From NCBI RefSeq assembly GCF_000614185.1, contig NZ_BAKM01000024.1, positions 31,489 through 95,488 on the forward strand: DNA of 64,000 nt. Direction: 5' to 3'. A program made the translations under genes and the position numbers. Under the pieces are notes generated by a model. The model was not told where the DNA came from and ran no database searches. It saw nothing but the letters and a program-made list of their open reading frames with translations. The stretch comes from Phocaeicola sartorii JCM 17136 = DSM 21941 (GTDB lineage Bacteria; Bacteroidota; Bacteroidia; Bacteroidales; Bacteroidaceae). Positions 60,501 through 64,000 of this stretch are shown here, in pieces (positions within the stretch are counted from its first letter, which is position 1; every line of letters starts with the position of its first letter).

Positions 60501-60591
60501 TGTGGCGGAGATGACGGAACGTATCCCCGCACAGGTGCAGGTGGTGAAGACCGGAAGCGGAAGGAGCAAGGTACAGGTGATGGGACAATAG
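57512..60591 (+). CDS. sbcC: exonuclease subunit SbcC (one frame break)
   Basis: Rad50-like ATPase. Walker A ITGSTGAGKSTLLDAL near residue 35, two long coiled coils flanking the zinc hook CPVCGSLHHP (near 59047), signature LSGGESFLVSLALALGLSSL and Walker B SLFIDEGFGSLD at the C-terminus. The raw frame breaks near 58006; restoring one C (AAC CGC TCT) joins FEQFNRSV to LLAQGDFATFLKARQ, a highly conserved SbcC segment. Repaired length 1026, normal for the family. A functional sbcC is expected, so the break is probably an error. Confidence 0.93.
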
Positions 60592-60597
60592 GAAGGT

Positions 60598-60625
60598 GAA
60601 GTTTTGGAATCGAATCCAAAACTTC
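60598..60625 (+). terminator. hairpin after sbcC
   Basis: Perfect 11-bp arms GAAGTTTTGGA (60598-60608) and TCCAAAACTTC (60615-60625) with a 6-nt loop, 6 bp after the sbcC stop. Only a short AT-rich tail follows. Confidence 0.6.
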
Positions 60626-60787
60626 AGTTATAATACCAGTATATAAGATGTGCTAATGGTCGGTTGCTTGTGTGGTATGATAGAAAAATTCGTTGCGTTT
60701 TCATGCTGATACAAGCGCTGTCTATTCTACGCCTGTTCGTAACTTGATTAAAAAATCTCTTTATATTTTTGGATAAAACAATTAATG

Positions 60788-60803
60788 TTCGTTATTTTGC
60801 GAA
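60788..60803. promoter_or_regulatory. ArsR operator, copy 1
   Basis: TTCGTTATTTTGCGAA, a dyad with TTCG/CGAA ends, 15 bp upstream of arsR. The same 16-bp pattern occurs at 61176-61191, supporting it as the ArsR binding site for autoregulation. Confidence 0.65.
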
Positions 60804-60818
60804 CGATAAACTGGAAGA

Positions 60819-61151
60819 ATGAAGATGGAAAACAAAGAATATACAGTGAAACAGGAGCAACTCGCTCGTTTTGCCAAAGCTATGGGGCATCCGGCAAGAG
60901 TGGCGATCATTGAATTTCTGATAAAGCAGAACAGTTGCTTTTTCGGAGACATTCATGAGGTGTTGCCTATTTCGAAAGCGACAGTTTCCCAGCATCTGAA
61001 AGAGTTGAAAGACGCAGGGCTGATACAAGGGGAGATAGAAACTCCGAAAGTGAAATACTGTATCAATAGGGAAAACTGGAAGATTGCTTCCATGCTTTTT
61101 GCCGGGTTCTTCGGCCAATGCGTGTGTGAAAAGGAAAGTTGTTGCGAATAG
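60819..61151 (+). CDS. arsR: ArsR/SmtB-family metalloregulator
   Basis: 110 residues. Winged-helix ArsR fold: LARFAKAMGHPARVAIIEFL, recognition helix SKATVSQHLKELKDAGLIQG, and wing ETPKVKYCIN. Candidate thiol ligands are Cys40 in the alpha-3 region and a C-terminal cluster Cys101, Cys103, Cys108, Cys109 (CVCEKESCC). The usual ELCVCDL motif of plasmid ArsR is absent, so the sensing site differs, perhaps a C-terminal arsenite site. As a repressor it would leave the dyads at 60788 and 61176 when metal binds. First gene of the operon; ATG 60825 is an alternative start. Confidence 0.88.
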   Translation: MKMENKEYTVKQEQLARFAKAMGHPARVAIIEFLIKQNSCFFGDIHEVLPISKATVSQHLKELKDAGLIQGEIETPKVKYCINRENWKIASMLFAGFFGQCVCEKESCCE

Positions 61152-61175
61152 CGACAATTTTTTCAGACTTGAATG

Positions 61176-61191
61176 TTCGTTGTTTTACGAA
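61176..61191. promoter_or_regulatory. ArsR operator, copy 2
   Basis: TTCGTTGTTTTACGAA with perfect 5-bp arms TTCGT/ACGAA, between arsR and the thioredoxin-like gene, 33 bp before the latter's start. Differs from copy 1 at only two positions. Confidence 0.65.
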
Positions 61192-61224
61192 ATACAAACA
61201 TAGATTTAACCAATAAGAAATAAA

Positions 61225-61614
61225 ATGGGAACAAAGAAAGAAAACAAAAAAGGATTTTGGGCATCGTTATTCTCTTCGAAACCATGCTCATGTGGTGACA
61301 ACTTGATGATAGAATATGCCGGAAAACCGGCAGCCTCTTGTTGTGACGAGGACAAGGCGGCTACCACAAAAACGGACATGAAAGAAGTCAGCATATTGGG
61401 GCCGGGCTGTGCCAAATGCAAGGCAACCTATCAGGCTGTTGAGAAAGTGATCAACGAGAACAATCTTGCTGTGAAGCTCACGAAAATCGAGGATATTATA
61501 GAAATCATGAGCTATAATGTCATGGGAACACCCGTAGTGGTAGTGGATGGAATTGTGAAAATAAAAGGACACGTTCCCTCAGAGAGTGAGATAAAGCAGA
61601 TATTGGGTATTTAG
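61225..61614 (+). CDS. thioredoxin-like (redox-active disulfide 2) protein with Cys-rich N-terminus
   Basis: 129 residues. The C-terminal 80 residues are a small thioredoxin fold with GPGCAKCKATYQAV (Cys62, Cys65) and MGTPVVVVDGIVKIKG with the cis-Pro. The N-terminal 50 residues carry two extra Cys pairs, CSC at 21/23 and CC at 39/40, within a segment PKPCSCG-like SSKPCSCGD. The domain is often found beside permeases of the ArsP/YraQ type and may pass electrons or a thiol-bound metalloid. Encoded 9 bp before the permease. It may also reduce the oxidised ArsC encoded two genes later. Confidence 0.85.
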   Translation: MGTKKENKKGFWASLFSSKPCSCGDNLMIEYAGKPAASCCDEDKAATTKTDMKEVSILGPGCAKCKATYQAVEKVINENNLAVKLTKIEDIIEIMSYNVMGTPVVVVDGIVKIKGHVPSESEIKQILGI

Positions 61615-61623
61615 GATAGACTT

Positions 61624-62964
61624 ATGGATACGAAAAAGGAATTGAAAATCCTATTCCGGATTGTCACAGCCTTTGTGGCGTTTTTTTTTCTGCCGCTCGG
61701 AAGCGAACGGTTCATGACAGCCGTAGAGGCTACCCTTGACCTTGCGAAATGGTATGCCCAAGAACATGTCGTGTTGTGCCTGTTACCTGCTTTTTTCATT
61801 GCAGGTGTAATCGCCGTATTCGTCAGTCAGGGTTCTGTACTGAAATACTTCGGGGCGAATGCCAGGAAATGGCTCTCTTATACGGTAGCGGCTGTCTCAG
61901 GTGGAATTCTTGCCGTATGTTCATGTACGATTTTGCCACTCTTTACCAGCATCTATAAACGTGGGGCAGGATTAGGTCCGGCTATCGCATTTCTCTATTC
62001 AGGTCCGGCCATCAGTATCCTGTCAATTATCCTGACAGCACGGATTCTTGGCTTTGAAATGGGGGTGGCCCGGATTGTCGGAGCGGTGCTGTTTTCCGTT
62101 GTGATCGGATTGGCTATGTCTTTCATTTTCAGTAAGGAAGAGAAAGACAAGAAGGAGGAACAGATGAATATAGTCCCTCCTCCCGAAAAACGTCCGATGT
62201 GGCAGACTTCGTTCCATTTCTTTACGTTGGTTCTCATTCTGATGTTTGCGAATTGGGGTGCGCCTGCCTCCTCGGATACAGGGTTGTGGTATGGTATCTT
62301 CACCTATAAATGGTACATAACCGGGACCTTATCGCTTCTGCTGTGCTGGTCGCTTGTCAAGATATTGAGACTATCTATTCTGTGGGTGGTACTCGGCGCA
62401 GTAGCGACAGCCGTTTCTGCACTCCTTGCCAATCTGTTTATCGACAATGCGAAACTGATTCCGCTAGTGCCGATGGTTGTAGCGATTACCGCTCTTTCTG
62501 TTATTCTCTTGTTTGACAAACAGGATGAGGAGAATCGGGAATGGGCATTCGCTTCCTGGGGATTTGCCAAACAGATCCTGCCGTTGCTGGCTATCGGTGT
62601 GGTAACAGCAGGTTTCCTGCTTGGTTCAACGCATGACAATACGGCTATTGCAGGCATTATCCCGAATAGCTGGATAGAATGGGCGGTCGGCGGTAATTCG
62701 TTATTATCCAATTTCTTTGCCAGCTTTACCGGAGCATTCATGTATTTCGCCACGTTGACAGAAGTACCGATTATTCAAGGACTGTTGGCTTCGGGCATGG
62801 GTAAAGGTCCGGCTTTAGCCTTGTTGCTGGCAGGCCCGTCATTGTCTTTGCCGAACATGCTGGTTATTCGTGGTGTATTAGGCACCAAGAAGACAATTGT
62901 CTATGTGGCTCTCGTTATTGTGATGGCGACTATTTCAGGATTTGTGTTTGGCCATTTCTTTTAA
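61624..62964 (+). CDS. YraQ/ArsP-type permease
   Basis: 446 residues with about ten membrane helices. The family hallmark GGILAVCSCTILPLFTSIYKRG (Cys99 and Cys101) is in place, and a second half repeats the pattern around GMGKGPALALLLAGPSLSLPNM. Members of this permease family include ArsP, which exports trivalent organoarsenicals, and other metalloid or metal exporters. In this operon an arsenic-related role is likely, but arsenite, methylarsenite or another thiophilic metal cannot be told apart by sequence alone. A cytosolic polar loop with charged residues (SKEEKDKKEEQMN) divides the halves. Frame intact. Confidence 0.82.
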   Translation: MDTKKELKILFRIVTAFVAFFFLPLGSERFMTAVEATLDLAKWYAQEHVVLCLLPAFFIAGVIAVFVSQGSVLKYFGANARKWLSYTVAAVSGGILAVCSCTILPLFTSIYKRGAGLGPAIAFLYSGPAISILSIILTARILGFEMGVARIVGAVLFSVVIGLAMSFIFSKEEKDKKEEQMNIVPPPEKRPMWQTSFHFFTLVLILMFANWGAPASSDTGLWYGIFTYKWYITGTLSLLLCWSLVKILRLSILWVVLGAVATAVSALLANLFIDNAKLIPLVPMVVAITALSVILLFDKQDEENREWAFASWGFAKQILPLLAIGVVTAGFLLGSTHDNTAIAGIIPNSWIEWAVGGNSLLSNFFASFTGAFMYFATLTEVPIIQGLLASGMGKGPALALLLAGPSLSLPNMLVIRGVLGTKKTIVYVALVIVMATISGFVFGHFF

Positions 62965-62990
62965 TTTATAATGAATACTGTTTGAATGTT

Positions 62991-63419
62991 ATGAAAATAT
63001 TGATTCTTTGTACAGGGAATAGCTGTCGTAGCCAAATGGCACATGGCTTTTTGCAGTCGTTTGACAAGAAACTGGATGTCTTCTCAGCAGGGACAAAACC
63101 TGCTGAAAGAGTTAATCCGATGGCGGTAAAGGTCATGGATGAAATGGGAATAGATTTATCTCACCATATTCCCCAAAGTGTAAACCGGTATACAGGACAG
63201 AAATGGGACTATGTTATTACTGTTTGTAGTGGTGCAAACGAAAGTTGCCCTATGTTTACAGGTGAAGTAAGAAACAGGCTGCATATAGGGTTTGATGACC
63301 CTTCGGAAGCAGTCGGAACACCGGAATTTATAAACAGTGAATTTCATCGGGTACGGGATGAAATAAAAACCCGTTTCTATGACTTTTATCTGGACGAATT
63401 AAAACCGCAATTAAACTAA
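62991..63419 (+). CDS. arsC: thioredoxin-coupled arsenate reductase
   Basis: 142 residues from ATG 62991 (the TTG at 62982 is unlikely). LMW-phosphatase fold with the P-loop CTGNSCRS (Cys7, Arg13; CX5R) and VITVCSGANESCPMF, whose Cys79 and Cys86 match the Cys82/Cys89 pair of the Staphylococcus ArsC type. All three redox cysteines are present, so it should reduce arsenate to arsenite with electrons from thioredoxin. General acid region FDDPSEAVG is also conserved. Last gene of the operon, 26 bp after the permease. Confidence 0.92.
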   Translation: MKILILCTGNSCRSQMAHGFLQSFDKKLDVFSAGTKPAERVNPMAVKVMDEMGIDLSHHIPQSVNRYTGQKWDYVITVCSGANESCPMFTGEVRNRLHIGFDDPSEAVGTPEFINSEFHRVRDEIKTRFYDFYLDELKPQLN

Positions 63420-63543
63420 AAGGATACTGGTTATGCACTTGTACTAGTGGCTGTGAATGATTATGGGTTCACTTGTAAAATCATGGGGAAGGACTTTTGC
63501 TCTTGAAAGATTCTTTGGTTTTCCGGACGATTCCCGACTGCGG

Positions 63544-63645
63544 TAAAAAGCTCAAGACGTTTTTAAAAAAGATCAAGGTCTTTCAAGAAAAACTCCTGTT
63601 CTTTTTTGAAAAGCTCTTGATCTTTTGAAAAAACATCCTTGTCTT
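63544..63645. repeat. five degenerate tandem units of about 20 bp
   Basis: Successive units such as AAAAAGCTCAAGACGTTTTT, AAAAAAGATCAAGGTCTTTC, AAAAGCTCTTGATCTTTTG and AAAAAACATCCTTGTCTTTG. Each is roughly A-run, GAC/GTC core, T-run. The second and fourth are also inverted copies: AAAAGATCAAG (63567-63577) pairs perfectly with CTTGATCTTTT (63616-63626). Two further relatives lie at about 63806-63850. Confidence 0.55.
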
Positions 63646-63702
63646 TGATGTGAAATTTCATTCTGGTATGATCGTGTAGTCATTACTAACCTTCCGGCTT
63701 AC

Positions 63703-63790
63703 ACGTTAGGACGTGTTGCCCTACACGTTAGTACGTATAATGCCATACGTTAGTATGTGTTGCGTCTCACTATAGTACGTGTTTCAGCCG
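63703..63790. repeat. four 22-bp tandem repeats with ACGT dyads
   Basis: Units start at 63703, 63725, 63747 and 63769, exactly 22 bp apart. Consensus begins ACGTTAGTACGTGTT. Unit 1 with its flank forms ACACGT-TAGG-ACGTGT, a perfect 6-bp dyad; the other units keep most of it. Unit 4 is the most diverged. The regular helical spacing suggests iterons or an operator array. Confidence 0.65.
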
Positions 63791-63936
63791 CACGGCAGAG
63801 GCTTCAAAAAAACGTCTGTTCCTTGTTGAAAAAACAGGATGTTTTGATGCTTTTCCACTCGTATTGTATATACATGGCAAAACACCTTATTTTTCTTTCA
63901 GAAGTTTCAGCCTCTCCGCAAACGCCTGTTCATCGG

Positions 63937-63982
63937 CTTTTCGGCTGAAGGATATGCACGATAAATCCTTCAGCCGGAAAAG
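63937..63982. repeat. 17/18-bp inverted repeat at the window end
   Basis: Left arm 63937-63953 (CTTTTCGGCTGAAGGAT) pairs with right arm 63965-63982 (ATCCTTCAGCCGGAAAAG) except for one missing C in the left arm; the loop is 11 nt. CTTTCAG motifs continue to the edge, so the element may extend beyond the window. Confidence 0.6.
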
Positions 63983-64000
63983 ATCTTTCAGCGTGGCAGG

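Larger units (their letters stand above)
63420..64000. other. 581-bp non-coding end region rich in repeats
   Basis: No convincing gene. Short open frames here are low-complexity or cross the repeats. The region holds A/T-rich tandem units (63544-63645), four 22-bp units (63703-63790) and a long inverted repeat at 63937-63982 that continues toward the window edge. Confidence 0.5.

Noticed and set aside
2260..60591. Fifteen genes treated as pseudogenes
   Set aside because: Several are housekeeping genes, each break lies in a G/C run, and the sequence on both sides is fully conserved in another frame; sequence error is the simpler reading.
57512..60591. Programmed ribosomal frameshifting in sbcC or feoB
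   Set aside because: No slippery heptamer with downstream structure was seen, and the shift is always explained by the same kind of base loss.
63544..63790. CRISPR array
   Set aside because: The units are contiguous with no spacers, degenerate and of the wrong length, with no cas gene in the window.
63757..63948. 63-residue open frame at the right end
   Set aside because: It overlaps the tandem repeats and starts inside the 22-bp array; no protein features.
1..64000. tRNA or rRNA genes
   Set aside because: No cloverleaf or rRNA signature was recognised in the intergenic regions examined by eye.

Overview
The window looks like chromosomal DNA of a gut Bacteroidaceae member (Bacteroides/Phocaeicola type). 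Evidence: two SusC/SusD pairs, a hybrid two-component regulator, many secreted glycoside hydrolases, ATG starts without strong Shine-Dalgarno sites, and repeated TAnnTTTG promoter elements in front of genes on both strands. No rRNA, tRNA or CRISPR array was found.

Layout: (1) 1-5 kb: ackA-pta (minus strand), lrgA-lrgB, a DUF2156 protein and a GNAT acetyltransferase. (2) 5.6-13.6 kb: probable iron-acquisition island with two TonB-dependent receptors followed by feoA-feoB. (3) 13.6-16.7 kb: housekeeping cdaA and folP (minus), murF (plus). (4) 17.1-32.6 kb: first carbohydrate locus: a BNR_4 propeller protein, a GH105-DUF2264 fusion, a DUF3810 membrane protein, then a hybrid two-component system (minus), susC1, susD1 and a lipoprotein GH43 resembling exo-beta-1,3-galactanases. 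(5) 33.0-35.5 kb: a PIF1-like helicase on the minus strand. (6) 35.9-55.5 kb: second carbohydrate locus: tandem GH43, GH51, GH35, a propeller/AraC regulator without kinase, susC2, susD2, GH31 and a DUF1680 (GH127/GH146) enzyme. Together loci 4 and 6 fit breakdown of an arabinose- and galactose-rich glycan with uronic acid caps, such as type II arabinogalactan; this is inference from families. (7) 55.5-60.6 kb: a RelE-type toxin-antitoxin pair (minus) and sbcD-sbcC. (8) 60.8-63.4 kb: a four-gene arsenic/thiol-metal operon (ArsR, thioredoxin-like protein, permease, ArsC) with the same dyad operator in front of the first and second genes. (9) 63.4-64 kb: non-coding DNA with two families of tandem repeats.

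A strong caution applies to the whole window. Fifteen genes are broken in the raw reading frame, including housekeeping genes (folP, sbcC, feoB). Every break can be repaired by restoring one G or C to a run of G or C, and the repaired lengths come out in frame with family-typical proteins. I therefore annotate these as intact genes carrying probable sequence errors rather than as pseudogenes, and give full spans across the breaks.
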